Part shown: piece by piece, positions 44,545 through 53,880 of the stretch | How positions within the stretch are numbered: the stretch's first letter is position 1 | Layout: each line of letters opens with the position of its first letter | DNA from: Lachnoanaerobaculum umeaense | Lineage (GTDB): Bacteria; Bacillota; Clostridia; Lachnospirales; Lachnospiraceae | Direction of reading: 5' to 3' | Length of the DNA: 64,000 bases | Assembly (NCBI RefSeq): GCF_003589745.1 | Contig: NZ_CP032364.1 | Location: 372,001 to 436,000 of the forward strand | The notes under the pieces: model-generated | The model's input: only the letters and a program-made list of their open reading frames with translations | Databases searched by the model: none | Told to the model about the DNA's origin: nothing | Position numbers and translations under genes: made by a program

Positions 44545-45089
44545 TGTTTTTAAAAAATATATGTAAAAACTTTGGAGAGACAGAGGTATTAAAAGATTTC
44601 CATTTAGATATAGCTGAGGGTGAACATATTGTACTTATGGGTAAGTCAGGTAAGGGAAAGACGACTATTCTAAATATTATAATGGGCTTTGAAGAGCCTG
44701 ATAATGGAGAAATGAAAATACCGAATGAGATATCTGTAGTCTTTCAAGAAGACAGGCTCAGTGAGGATTTTAGTGCTATTTCGAATGTATGTCTTATGAA
44801 GAGCGATGTATTACTTGCAAAAGAAATACTTGAAAAGCTTGGCATTGATATTAAAAAGTGTGTAAATACTATGAGTGGAGGACAAAAAAGAAGAGTAGCA
44901 CTTGCCAGATGCCTTACAAGAGATGCAAAACTCTATATATTTGATGAGGCTCTAAAGGGCTTAGATGAAAAGACAAAAGCTGTGGCAATGTCAGTTATTA
45001 GAGAGTATACTTGTGGAAGAAGTGTAATATTTGTAACGCATGATATAAATGAAGCAAAAGAGTTTGCAGATAGAATAGTGGAGATTTAA
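44544..45089 (+). CDS. compact ABC transporter ATP-binding protein
   Basis: A 181-residue ATPase, clearly shorter than the usual 240-260. All nucleotide motifs remain: Walker A GKSGKGKTT, Q-loop VVFQEDRL, signature MSGGQKRRVALAR, Walker B YIFDEALKGLD and H-loop VTHDINEA. The missing length is mostly in the helical subdomain between Q-loop and signature and at the C-terminus. It should drive the SsuC-type permease. It is followed after 6 bp by an unknown gene. Confidence 0.88.
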   Translation: MFLKNICKNFGETEVLKDFHLDIAEGEHIVLMGKSGKGKTTILNIIMGFEEPDNGEMKIPNEISVVFQEDRLSEDFSAISNVCLMKSDVLLAKEILEKLGIDIKKCVNTMSGGQKRRVALARCLTRDAKLYIFDEALKGLDEKTKAVAMSVIREYTCGRSVIFVTHDINEAKEFADRIVEI

Positions 45090-45095
45090 ATATTT

Positions 45096-46100
45096 ATGAA
45101 AATAAAATTGGAAAAGCTTTCGGAGTGGCATATAGACGGTATAACGCTTTCTGAGGTCTCATATAAGTTTGCACCAATATATGCAAAGAATCACTTTGCC
45201 AGAGCTAAGGATGAATTTGTTACTTACTGTATTGACAGTGAGAATAATAGTGGGGTTTTGTGGTTAAGGAATAATGAATATAAGTTTATGCCCATAAATA
45301 CAGAGAACAGAAGAAGCAATAAACTGTTGCTTAATACAGATGATGGTATTATTTTAATCAGTGAAAATAGGGCTTGGAAAATGGATGCAGATGATGAATT
45401 ATTCACGCCAATAAATATAGAAAAACCTTGTATTGCTGAAAATATAACAGAGATTTCAACATTGGGAGAGAATAATAATCACCCTGTTATTTGTCGTGTA
45501 AGTGTGGATATGATGGCTGCCAACAGCTTTACATTTTTTGAATATAATAAGTACGAAAACACAATAAAATTTGAAGATATACTACAGCCTGTGTTTACAA
45601 CCGAAAAGACAATGAAAAGATTTTTCACTTCATTGTCTGGGGCAGACGGGCTTTATTATAAGATGGATTTTAAATATAACTATCCTCAAATTGGAAGCAT
45701 GATGATAAAGGATGATGCGATATATGTATTCTTAGAGGCAGACATTGTAAATCCAGCTGGACTTAGTACTTTTAAGTATTATTGGTATGTGGAAATTAAT
45801 AAAGATGGAGTTTATAAAAAGAAAATCTGGGGAGCAGAAAAATTAGAAAAACTATCAGGTAAACATGGAGTTAGAGGAAAATTCAGTGCAGATAAAAAAT
45901 ATCTGATTTTATCTCCTATTTTTAAGACAGATGAATGGAAGGGTAAACAAAAATTACTACGGCTCTCAGATTTGGAACTTTTGGATATTACAATGCCAAG
46001 AGGCTACTCTAAGTTTAGAGTTATGGATATTTTTGATGAACATGCATTTATAAGTGATGAGATAGATAAGATTATACTTTGTAAAATGACAGAAGGGTAA
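45096..46100 (+). CDS. hypothetical protein in the ABC importer operon
   Basis: I do not recognise this 334-residue protein. It has no signal peptide or membrane helix, so it is probably cytosolic. It is rich in short alternating strands with aromatic residues (GVLWLRNNEYKFM, YYWYVEINKDGVYKK, KKYLILSPIFK), which suggests a beta-rich fold, perhaps a propeller. The spacing of 6 bp to the ATPase and 4 bp to the next gene shows it is translated as part of the operon. A role as substrate sensor or modifier is a guess. Confidence 0.75.
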   Translation: MKIKLEKLSEWHIDGITLSEVSYKFAPIYAKNHFARAKDEFVTYCIDSENNSGVLWLRNNEYKFMPINTENRRSNKLLLNTDDGIILISENRAWKMDADDELFTPINIEKPCIAENITEISTLGENNNHPVICRVSVDMMAANSFTFFEYNKYENTIKFEDILQPVFTTEKTMKRFFTSLSGADGLYYKMDFKYNYPQIGSMMIKDDAIYVFLEADIVNPAGLSTFKYYWYVEINKDGVYKKKIWGAEKLEKLSGKHGVRGKFSADKKYLILSPIFKTDEWKGKQKLLRLSDLELLDITMPRGYSKFRVMDIFDEHAFISDEIDKIILCKMTEG

Positions 46101-46104
46101 TATT

Positions 46105-47208
46105 GTGAACGGTATAAAGAAAAAATATATTGTGTATATTATGATTTTTACTATTATAATTTATGCGATAGTGAGATATTTTAATATTGTGGAAGGTTAT
46201 ATCAGGAGTATAACAAAAGCATTAATGCCATTTGTAGCAGGTGCTATGATGGCATATATTATAAACATTCTTATGGATGCTTACGAAGATTTGCTTTTAA
46301 AAAGGTTTAATAATAAAAAAATTATAAGAATGATAGCAATCATATTGGCAATATTTACATTCTTGTTGGTAATAGTATTACTTTTAGGCATCATTATACC
46401 ACAGCTTGTAAAAATACTGTTTTCAATAATGTATACAAATCCTGACAATATCAAAAAGGTAATAGTGGATATAAGTAATAATGAATGGATAGATAAAGCA
46501 TTATCAATGATAAATATAGATATTAACAAGATAGATGTTGCAGACTATATCACAAAGCTTATAAAAAGTGTAATGTTAAGTGTAGGTAATGTATTGACAG
46601 GGGTAATAAGTGGAATATCAGGCGTTTTTAATACCATAATTTCACTTTTTATGGCAGTAGTATTTGCAATATATATACTTTGTGATAAGGAAAAGTTATC
46701 TTTACAGGGTGATAAGCTTTTGAGGGCATTTTTACCATCTAAAAGAGAATGGATAATTGATACACTTAAAATATTTAATACAAGCTTTAGGAATTACTTC
46801 ATAAGTCAGGTGAAAGAAGCGATAATACTTGGTGTATTGCTTTATATTGTGATGTTTATAGCAAGATTGCCCTATGCATCTTCTATTTCAATTTTGGTGG
46901 GGGTGACTGCACTGATACCGGTAATAGGTGCATATGCCGGACTTTTTATAGGTGCACTTATGATTCTTACAAAGTCTGTTCAAAGCATGATAATATTTAT
47001 AATAGTACATACATTGGTTCAACAATTTGAAAACAATATTATATATCCAAGAGTTGTTGGAAGTTCAGTTGGACTTCCGGGTATGTGGGTAATAGTAGCA
47101 GTAACTCTTGGTGGCAGTTTGGGCGGAGTATTTGGAGTGATGATATCTGTGCCTGTAGCAGCCGGATTATATTTCATATTAAAGAGGGAAACAGAAAAAC
47201 GTCTATAG
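46105..47208 (+). CDS. AI-2E family transporter
   Basis: A 367-residue membrane protein of the AI-2E/PerM (UPF0118) family with about seven to eight helices. The family C-terminal block is clear: NNIIYPRVVGSSVGLPGMWVI minus its last residue, then GGSLGGVFGVMISVPVAAGLY. Members export signals or ions (some are Na+/H+ antiporters). The start is a GTG with AGAAGGG upstream, 4 bp after the preceding gene. Confidence 0.9.
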   Translation: MNGIKKKYIVYIMIFTIIIYAIVRYFNIVEGYIRSITKALMPFVAGAMMAYIINILMDAYEDLLLKRFNNKKIIRMIAIILAIFTFLLVIVLLLGIIIPQLVKILFSIMYTNPDNIKKVIVDISNNEWIDKALSMINIDINKIDVADYITKLIKSVMLSVGNVLTGVISGISGVFNTIISLFMAVVFAIYILCDKEKLSLQGDKLLRAFLPSKREWIIDTLKIFNTSFRNYFISQVKEAIILGVLLYIVMFIARLPYASSISILVGVTALIPVIGAYAGLFIGALMILTKSVQSMIIFIIVHTLVQQFENNIIYPRVVGSSVGLPGMWVIVAVTLGGSLGGVFGVMISVPVAAGLYFILKRETEKRL

Positions 47209-47257
47209 TAGCTGTAGCATTTATATGTATTTTGTGTTAAATCTATATTACATTTGC

Positions 47258-47286
47258 TTGATAAATCAACACTAAACCATTATAAT
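47258..47286 (+). promoter_or_regulatory. sigma-A promoter of the HtrA-like gene
   Basis: TTGATA and a perfect TATAAT are separated by exactly 17 bp, about 55 bp before the start codon. Confidence 0.75.
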
Positions 47287-47341
47287 CTTTTTTAGGGAGA
47301 GCGAGGTATTATGTAATATATCCTGAAAGCAGAGGGTTTTT

Positions 47342-48598
47342 ATGCCAAATACAAAAAAAGAACATGAGTCTGATGAGAAAAATCCTTTTATAAAGCAAAC
47401 TATTATAGAGGAGAACAAGGACCATAAAAAAAGGTTAGTCTCAGCAGCTTGCCTTGCCATTGTTTTTGGAATGGTTGCAGGACCGAGTATGGCATTGACA
47501 TCATATATTGTAAACAAAAACATACTAAGCAAAAAGACAAAAACCACTATTCAGATTCCAAAGGAAGATGAAACAAGTACTGAGGTGATTGAAGAAACTG
47601 AGTCTTCAGAGCAGGTGGAAGATATAGTGGCATCGGCTATCGAGAGCATTGATTTGAATGAGAAGAATTTAGAGCAGATGTATGAGGGTCTAAGCGAAGT
47701 TGCAGAAAAAAGGGATAGTACAATAGTAAGAATAAGCACCGTCACCACAGATATTGATTGGTTCAATAATACATTGCAAAATGAAAGCAGTTGTTCAGGA
47801 ATCATAATAGCCAAGTCAGGTGACAGTCTTATTATTTTGACTGAAAATGTGGCAGGTGGTATAAGGGTGGAGTTTTTTGACAACAGTACGGCAGAAGCCA
47901 CAGTACTGGGTACAGATCAACTCACAAATTTGATGATACTTGCAGTGGATATTTCTTCTATGGGAGAAAAGATCAAAGATATAGAGCCTATTGTACTTGG
48001 GAATTCATATCAGTTGAAAAGAGGAGCTTTTATATTGGCAGTAGGAAGTCCGGTGGGAGTATCTAGGAGTTTGGATATCGGAAATATAACTGCCATTGAA
48101 AAGAGTGCAAGCTTTTTTGACGGATATGGTAGGATAATCTATTGTGATAAGCACTTAGAAAATAGAGGAACTTTCCTGATGGATACATCAGGAGATTTGG
48201 TAGGTGTTGTTTCAAATCTGGGTGATGGTACATCTACAACAAAAGCATATGGTATATCAGATTTGAAGGTAATTATAGAAAATATGACAAATGGTGTGGG
48301 TTCTGCCTACCTTGGAGTGCGTGCACTTGATATTGACAATGATAAAGCACCGGAAGGTATACCAAGTGGTATATATGTTGCTGAGGTAAGAGCTGACTCA
48401 CCCGCATATAATATAGGTATACAATCCGGGGATATAATTTCTATGATTGGAGATGAGGAAGTAAACTCTATAACAGGGTTTAAAAATATAATGGAGAAGC
48501 TGAAACCGAACCAAATTATAAATATCAAAGTGAATCGTTCAGGTAAAGATGGATTTACGGAACTGAATTTTGAGACAACAATTGGTGCTAGGAGCTAG
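47342..48598 (+). CDS. HtrA-like pseudoprotease with PDZ domain
   Basis: A 418-residue membrane-anchored protein: cytosolic tail, one membrane helix (about 31-58), acidic linker, trypsin-like domain (about 122-315) and PDZ domain (about 320-412). The HtrA framework aligns well, yet all three catalytic positions have changed: His to Asn169 (LTENVAGG), Asp to Asn196 (TNLMIL for TDLAVL), and the GNSGG nucleophile loop is replaced by RGTFLMD (275-281). It should therefore bind but not cut proteins. Its frame is intact with a good promoter, so it is functional, not decayed. It is followed by yhaM after 11 bp. Confidence 0.85.
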   Translation: MPNTKKEHESDEKNPFIKQTIIEENKDHKKRLVSAACLAIVFGMVAGPSMALTSYIVNKNILSKKTKTTIQIPKEDETSTEVIEETESSEQVEDIVASAIESIDLNEKNLEQMYEGLSEVAEKRDSTIVRISTVTTDIDWFNNTLQNESSCSGIIIAKSGDSLIILTENVAGGIRVEFFDNSTAEATVLGTDQLTNLMILAVDISSMGEKIKDIEPIVLGNSYQLKRGAFILAVGSPVGVSRSLDIGNITAIEKSASFFDGYGRIIYCDKHLENRGTFLMDTSGDLVGVVSNLGDGTSTTKAYGISDLKVIIENMTNGVGSAYLGVRALDIDNDKAPEGIPSGIYVAEVRADSPAYNIGIQSGDIISMIGDEEVNSITGFKNIMEKLKPNQIINIKVNRSGKDGFTELNFETTIGARS

Positions 48599-48609
48599 AA
48601 GGGTAGAAA

Positions 48610-49557
48610 ATGAAATTTATTGAAAGCTTAAAAGAAGGAATGCATATTTCAGAGGTTTATCTGTGTAAATCTAAGATGATAGCCATATCTAAGACCGGTA
48701 AAGAATATGCCAGCCTAAGTTTGCAAGATAAGACAGGAAGCATTGATGCAAAAATATGGGATTTACATTCTCCGGGTATATCTGATGTAGATGCTATGAG
48801 CTTTGTGGTGGTAGATGCTGAGGTTACATCATTTAATAATACATTGCAGCTAAAGGTGGCTAGAATAAGAGAAGCTGATGCAAAAGAATATACGGCATCA
48901 GACTATGTGCCTGTATCAAAAAATGACATTGAAAAAATGTTTACTGAATTAAAAGAAAAGATAAAATCTGTAAAAAATCCTTTCTTAAATAAGCTTTTGA
49001 CAGCTATTTTTATAGATGATTTTGAATTTCAAACTACCTTTAAAGCATCTTCAGCAGCAAAGACAGTGCACCATGGATTTCTTGGAGGACTTTTGGAACA
49101 CACTTTGGGAGTGGTGAAGCTTTGTGAGTATTTTTGTGCGAATTATAGTTCATTAAACCATGATTTGCTTATCACATCTGCTCTTTGTCATGACATAGGA
49201 AAGACAAGGGAGCTTTCCGCATTTCCTGCAAATGATTACACTGATGAAGGTCAGCTTGTGGGACATATAGTAATAGGAGTGGGGATTTTAAAGACTCAGA
49301 TTGACAAGATTCCAGGATTTCCAAAGAAGCTTTCAAATGAGTTGATACATTGCATATTAGCACATCATGGCGAGCTTGAGTACGGTTCTCCAAAAAAACC
49401 TGCACTTATAGAAGCTTTGGCACTTAATTTGGCAGATAATGCGGATGCAAAGATGGAGACATTTATTGAGCTTCTGGCTCAGGGACAGGATGGTGCTACA
49501 GGCTGGCTTGGTTATAATAAGTTACTTGAGAGCAATTACAGAAAAACAAGTGTATAA
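48610..49557 (+). CDS. yhaM: 3'-5' exoribonuclease YhaM (OB-HD)
   Basis: A 315-residue protein with an N-terminal OB nucleic-acid-binding domain (about 10-95; YASLSLQDKTGSIDAKIWD) and a C-terminal HD domain with metal ligands in HHGFLGGLLEHTLG, CHDIGKTREL and LAHHGELEYGSPKKP. This is the layout of YhaM, which trims RNA and DNA 3' ends. It is co-transcribed with the HtrA-like gene. Confidence 0.92.
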   Translation: MKFIESLKEGMHISEVYLCKSKMIAISKTGKEYASLSLQDKTGSIDAKIWDLHSPGISDVDAMSFVVVDAEVTSFNNTLQLKVARIREADAKEYTASDYVPVSKNDIEKMFTELKEKIKSVKNPFLNKLLTAIFIDDFEFQTTFKASSAAKTVHHGFLGGLLEHTLGVVKLCEYFCANYSSLNHDLLITSALCHDIGKTRELSAFPANDYTDEGQLVGHIVIGVGILKTQIDKIPGFPKKLSNELIHCILAHHGELEYGSPKKPALIEALALNLADNADAKMETFIELLAQGQDGATGWLGYNKLLESNYRKTSV

Positions 49558-49620
49558 TATAAAGTCGATTGATATAGACTGATTATCAAAACAGTCTGCT
49601 AAATTTAGTAATGAGGATAT

Positions 49621-51012
49621 ATGAAAACAAGAAATACATTGAATTACAAAAAAGGTGAAATGATAACAGTTGATATAATAGACTTTGGAGAAAATGGTGA
49701 AGGCATCGGAAAGACCGATGCCTTCACATGGTTTATAAAAGATACTGTTATCGGGGATAAAGTCACAGCAAAGGTGATGAAAACAAAGAAAAGCTACGGA
49801 TATGCAAGACTTGACAGCATAGTTAAGGAAAGCCCCGACAGAATAGAGGCCAAATGTCCGGTGGCAAGAAGCTGTGGAGGATGTACATTACAAAGCCTTG
49901 ATTATAAAGCAGAGCTTAAACTTAAGCAAAACAAAGTGGAAAATCATCTAAAGAGAATAGGAGGCTTTGACCTGTCAAATGTAGAAATAGAAGAAATTAT
50001 CGGTATGGAAGATCCAAACAGATACAGAAATAAATCTCAATTTCCGTTCGGAAGAAAGAACGGAAAAAATATTACAGGTTATTTTGCAGGCAGAACTCAC
50101 AGTATTGTAGAGTTTGATGACTGTATTATAGGTATAGAAGAAAATAAGACTGTATTAAAGACTGTTCTTGACTTTATGGAGAAGTATAGTTTGGATGCCT
50201 ACAATGAGGAAGACATAAACGGCATAGTAAGACATGTACTTATAAGAAAGGGATTTGCTACAGGTGAGCTGATGGTGTGCATAGTTATAAACGAAAACAA
50301 TCTGGCACATAGTGATAAGCTTGTAGAGAGCTTATGTGCATCACTTGGAAGTGATTTAAAATCTATTTCTATCAACATTAATAAAAAGAATACCAATGTT
50401 ATATTAGGAGATACTACGGTAACTCTTTATGGGAATGGTTATATAGAGGATTACATAGGCGATGTGAAGTTTAGAATATCGCCACAGTCCTTTTATCAGG
50501 TAAATCCTGTTCAGACCAAGAAGTTGTACGCTAAAGCACTGGAGTATGCCAAATTGACCGGTGAAGAAACAGTTTGGGATATGTACTGTGGTATAGGTAC
50601 GATTTCACTGTTTCTTGCAAAGTCCGCAAAGTTTGTCTACGGTGTGGAGATAGTAGATGCTGCCATACAAAATGCGATAGAGAATGCAAAGATAAATAAT
50701 ATAGATAATGTAAAATTCTTTGTAGGAAAGGCTGAGGAGATAATTACAGGAGAATATGAAAGCGGTAATATAAGAGATATAGATGTAATAGTGGTGGATC
50801 CGCCAAGAAAAGGACTTGATAAGCTGGCAATAGATACCATGCTAAAGCTTCTACCAAAGAGAATCGTATATGTAAGTTGTGATTCATCAACACTGGCAAG
50901 AGATTTAAAACTGCTATGTGAGAAGAAATATGAGCTAAAGAAACTGACAGTGGTGGATCAGTTTGCGAGGAGCTATCATACGGAGAGTGTATGTTTACTG
51001 GAGCAATGTTAG
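49621..51012 (+). CDS. rlmD: 23S rRNA (uracil-C5)-methyltransferase, RlmD/RlmCD family
   Basis: A 463-residue SAM-dependent enzyme. N-terminal TRAM domain (about 8-65), Fe-S cysteines in CPVARSCGGCTLQ, a methyltransferase domain with the SAM motif WDMYCGIGTISLFLA, DPPRKGLD and the catalytic Cys in VYVSCDSSTLARDL. It makes 5-methyluridine in 23S rRNA. A perfect 11-bp inverted repeat lies inside the TRAM coding region (49699-49725). A strong terminator follows. Confidence 0.93.
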   Translation: MKTRNTLNYKKGEMITVDIIDFGENGEGIGKTDAFTWFIKDTVIGDKVTAKVMKTKKSYGYARLDSIVKESPDRIEAKCPVARSCGGCTLQSLDYKAELKLKQNKVENHLKRIGGFDLSNVEIEEIIGMEDPNRYRNKSQFPFGRKNGKNITGYFAGRTHSIVEFDDCIIGIEENKTVLKTVLDFMEKYSLDAYNEEDINGIVRHVLIRKGFATGELMVCIVINENNLAHSDKLVESLCASLGSDLKSISININKKNTNVILGDTTVTLYGNGYIEDYIGDVKFRISPQSFYQVNPVQTKKLYAKALEYAKLTGEETVWDMYCGIGTISLFLAKSAKFVYGVEIVDAAIQNAIENAKINNIDNVKFFVGKAEEIITGEYESGNIRDIDVIVVDPPRKGLDKLAIDTMLKLLPKRIVYVSCDSSTLARDLKLLCEKKYELKKLTVVDQFARSYHTESVCLLEQC

Positions 51013-51090
51013 TTGAGAAAAATCTCCGGTACAAGTATTATCTTTAAAATGTGGATATCTAAGAATATGAAAAAAGAGTTCTATTCAAGT

Positions 51091-51133
51091 AATGCGTATA
51101 AGAAATGTGGATTCATTTTTTATACGCATTTTT
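51091..51133 (+). terminator. intrinsic terminator between convergent genes
   Basis: A perfect 11-bp stem AATGCGTATAA with TTATACGCATT has an 18-base loop and continues into TTT. It ends the methyltransferase gene; the opposite strand has no comparable T-run. Confidence 0.88.
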
Positions 51134-51164
51134 GTGGATAAAATATATTTTTCTTATAAGAGCC

Positions 51165-52640
51165 TTACTCCTTTTGGTTTTCTGAGAGCTTTGAGTTACT
51201 ATCTTTATTAGTGGAAAAGTATTTAATGAGCTGATCAATTGCTCGGTTTGTTTTTACATACTTGAACCAGCGAAGCTCAGGTAAGACATTAGGATTTGTC
51301 TCTATAGATATAACATCTCCTTCGTTTATTGACTCATAGGCTTGATGCTTAAATTTATTGTCATCCACAATTGCATAGTGGAAATGAAGACCTACCTCAC
51401 TATGAATAGCAAAAGCAAAATCTAAGAAGGTTGCTCCATCTTCAATATACATAGCTGATTCATCTCTTCTATATACCTTAATTTTCTTTCCATCCACTGC
51501 TGCACCAAAATCAGTTACAGTTTCTTCATCAAATAGACGCCCCAACTTATATCTCATATATTCAGTCTCTGATTTTACGAAAAGTCGGTAAAGATTCCCC
51601 ATATTGTCAGAGAGCAGGTAATATATTGAGTCTTTATAAGTGGTTTGCCCAAGGTCTATTATAGTGATATCTTTATCTGCAAGTAAATAAGAATAAATGC
51701 CAAAGAAGGCATCAGCAGGTGTATTGCCTGTACTTGAGCAGTAAGTATCACTTATGATAAGTGAAAGGTCGTACATAGCGATGTTTTTTTTACACAAAAG
51801 TTTTGGCAAATCAGTGGAAATATTGTTTGCCTGAGCATTTATCTGTCTGTAGATGCTGATAGCAGAGCGTGTATTATAATCAAATCTGGCAATAACGTTA
51901 ATCTCTATACTGTTTGTATTTTCAGAAGCATAGGTTTTTTGTGAAAAAACTTCAGAAAACAACTTAAGGGTTTTTGATATTGTATAATTATTGTGAGTGC
52001 AAATGGCTGAGCGGGCAGTCACAATCTCAGTATATCGTTGTGGATGCTCAATCTCAAGGCATAAGTTCTCTAGGATATCAATAAGTTGATATGCTCTCTC
52101 TTTCATCATCATAGGTATAATGATTGCACGAGTATGCTTTGCCTTTAGAATTTTTTTCTCTTCTTTAAATGGACCAATTGTCTGTAAGTTATCGATTCTG
52201 TCAGCAACTTTAATAAAGAGAGCCTTTTCACTCATTTTTTCTTTAAGCCGTTCATCAGATAATCTATCAATTTCTTCCTTAGTCAATTCACTCTTACTAT
52301 CCAGTTCTATATCAATTGCAGTGACAGCGTCCACCATATTTATGAGGTTCTTATTATTAAAAGTATCCATCAGATCAGAATAGGTGGCGTCTGTGTCTTC
52401 TAAAGTGTCGTGTAGCAATGCAGCAGAAATAGTTTCTGTATCCAATCCCCATGAAGCTACAAGGTATGCAACCCTAAGAGGATGCATAATATATGGTTCT
52501 CCGGTTTTACGCGGTTTCTGTTTTTCATGCTTTCTTTTAGCATACATATATGCCTTATAAACAAATTTTCGATTCGTTACTTTATGGTGTCTATTGATTT
52601 CAGTTATAATATCTTCAAAATATTTCTCTAATATATCCAT
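51165..52640 (-). CDS. RelA/SpoT-like HD hydrolase with degenerate synthetase and TGS domain
   Basis: A 491-residue protein. The HD domain (about 20-190) keeps the (p)ppGpp hydrolase residues at positions matching Rel: His53 (HPLRVA), His77-Asp78 (LLHDTLEDT) and Asp147 (KVADRIDNLQTI). The region 240-385 follows the synthetase layout (RSAISIYRQI, then YDLSLIISD) but lacks the GYQSLHT nucleotide motif and other key residues, so synthesis is unlikely. A TGS domain follows (about 390-455). It would degrade alarmones or a related nucleotide. It forms an operon with the XRE gene 13 bp upstream on the same strand. Confidence 0.82.
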   Translation of the reverse strand: MDILEKYFEDIITEINRHHKVTNRKFVYKAYMYAKRKHEKQKPRKTGEPYIMHPLRVAYLVASWGLDTETISAALLHDTLEDTDATYSDLMDTFNNKNLINMVDAVTAIDIELDSKSELTKEEIDRLSDERLKEKMSEKALFIKVADRIDNLQTIGPFKEEKKILKAKHTRAIIIPMMMKERAYQLIDILENLCLEIEHPQRYTEIVTARSAICTHNNYTISKTLKLFSEVFSQKTYASENTNSIEINVIARFDYNTRSAISIYRQINAQANNISTDLPKLLCKKNIAMYDLSLIISDTYCSSTGNTPADAFFGIYSYLLADKDITIIDLGQTTYKDSIYYLLSDNMGNLYRLFVKSETEYMRYKLGRLFDEETVTDFGAAVDGKKIKVYRRDESAMYIEDGATFLDFAFAIHSEVGLHFHYAIVDDNKFKHQAYESINEGDVISIETNPNVLPELRWFKYVKTNRAIDQLIKYFSTNKDSNSKLSENQKE

Positions 52641-52653
52641 AATCCCCCCCTAG

Positions 52654-53808
52654 CTAAGATATATCAACATTATCTTGGCTTTTGATAGATACATCTTTTA
52701 GAAGATCATACCAAGCTCCATCATCTCGCTCACTGATTTTTGCATAACGAAACATGTTATTTGTAAGACTGGTTTTTACATAACGCTCAAGATTTACCTT
52801 GATAATGATCTCTTTTTGAAGGTCTGTAAGAATCTCAGAGTATTTAATGGTTTCTTCATAGCTGTCCGGAGTTTGATATGTTTTTTTGAATAAAGAAATA
52901 AGTTCTTTTGCATTTGCATCAGCCTTATATGTAGGATGACTTAGAAGAAGTTGATGGTGGATTTCTTCTGCAGACAGACTTATAGGATATCTTGAAAGAG
53001 CTATATATTGAGCAGTGGGTGTAGGTTCGCGACCTTTTGAAACAGAGTTGATTGTACCCATACCGCCTATGTATTCTTTCTTGTTACTGTTGACACGATG
53101 CAGAATAATAAGTGCTTTATCCTTTCTGTCATGTGTAAGAGTTAAGAAGGCATGTTCAGCAGAAAACTCAAAATCTCCAAAATATGCCTTTTTTACTAAA
53201 CTTTCATCATTAGAAATGTACTTATCTATATCATAGTAACTTTTCATAGAATCAATTGTTTTTTTTAGCTGAGTTGCCATATCACGGCATTTGATTCCAA
53301 GAACGGCTATACTATTATAGGTGTGTTCATAAATATTGGTTTTATCCTCTGAAATAGTAAGAATACCGTAAAGCAAAGATTCTTCAGGAGTATTCTTGTC
53401 CCTCCCTTTATAGGAACTTGTATTAAGATAGTAAACCAGATATGTACCACAGAATTTGTCATAAGATCTTTTTTCGTCTTTTTCGGCAGCACTTAAAGGT
53501 ATCTGTGCATGAATATCAACTCGATTTATCTCCTTGAAAATAAAATCATCAAGTGAAATTCTAAATAAAATCTTTAGCTTATAGAGAAAATCCAATGGTG
53601 GAAATTGCTTTCCGGTACGATACTTGGAAATAGCAGATTCACTATAATTAGTTTGCTCAGATAGCTCCTTTGCACTGATGTTTTGAATTTCCAATAGCTT
53701 GTTAAGATTTGCAACAACAGTCGAGGCAGAATCTTCAATACCGGTTGCCCCTGGTTGCTTTTTGGTATCAGATGTTAAATCTGAATGATTAATATTAGTC
53801 ATACTCAT
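52654..53808 (-). CDS. XRE-family regulator with large C-terminal domain
   Basis: A 384-residue protein. An XRE helix-turn-helix lies near the N-terminus (about 30-85; SAKELSEQTNYSESAISKYR and FPPLDFLYKLKILF). The remaining 300 residues form an unrecognised mixed alpha/beta domain with no transmembrane segment. It may sense a ligand and control its own operon, including the RelA/SpoT-like gene. A consensus promoter with nearby dyads lies just upstream. AAGAGGGG precedes the ATG; an alternative ATG is two codons in. Confidence 0.82.
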   Translation of the reverse strand: MSMTNINHSDLTSDTKKQPGATGIEDSASTVVANLNKLLEIQNISAKELSEQTNYSESAISKYRTGKQFPPLDFLYKLKILFRISLDDFIFKEINRVDIHAQIPLSAAEKDEKRSYDKFCGTYLVYYLNTSSYKGRDKNTPEESLLYGILTISEDKTNIYEHTYNSIAVLGIKCRDMATQLKKTIDSMKSYYDIDKYISNDESLVKKAYFGDFEFSAEHAFLTLTHDRKDKALIILHRVNSNKKEYIGGMGTINSVSKGREPTPTAQYIALSRYPISLSAEEIHHQLLLSHPTYKADANAKELISLFKKTYQTPDSYEETIKYSEILTDLQKEIIIKVNLERYVKTSLTNNMFRYAKISERDDGAWYDLLKDVSIKSQDNVDIS

Positions 53809-53839
53809 AAATTAAAACCCCTCTTGTTTTATTTCATAC

Positions 53840-53868
53840 ATTATATTTCACTACAATTTATATTACAA
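53840..53868 (-). promoter_or_regulatory. sigma-A promoter of the XRE-RelA/SpoT-like operon
   Basis: Read on the minus strand, TTGTAA and a perfect TATAAT are separated by exactly 17 bp, about 30 bp before the XRE start. Confidence 0.7.
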
Positions 53869-53880
53869 TAGAATATATGG

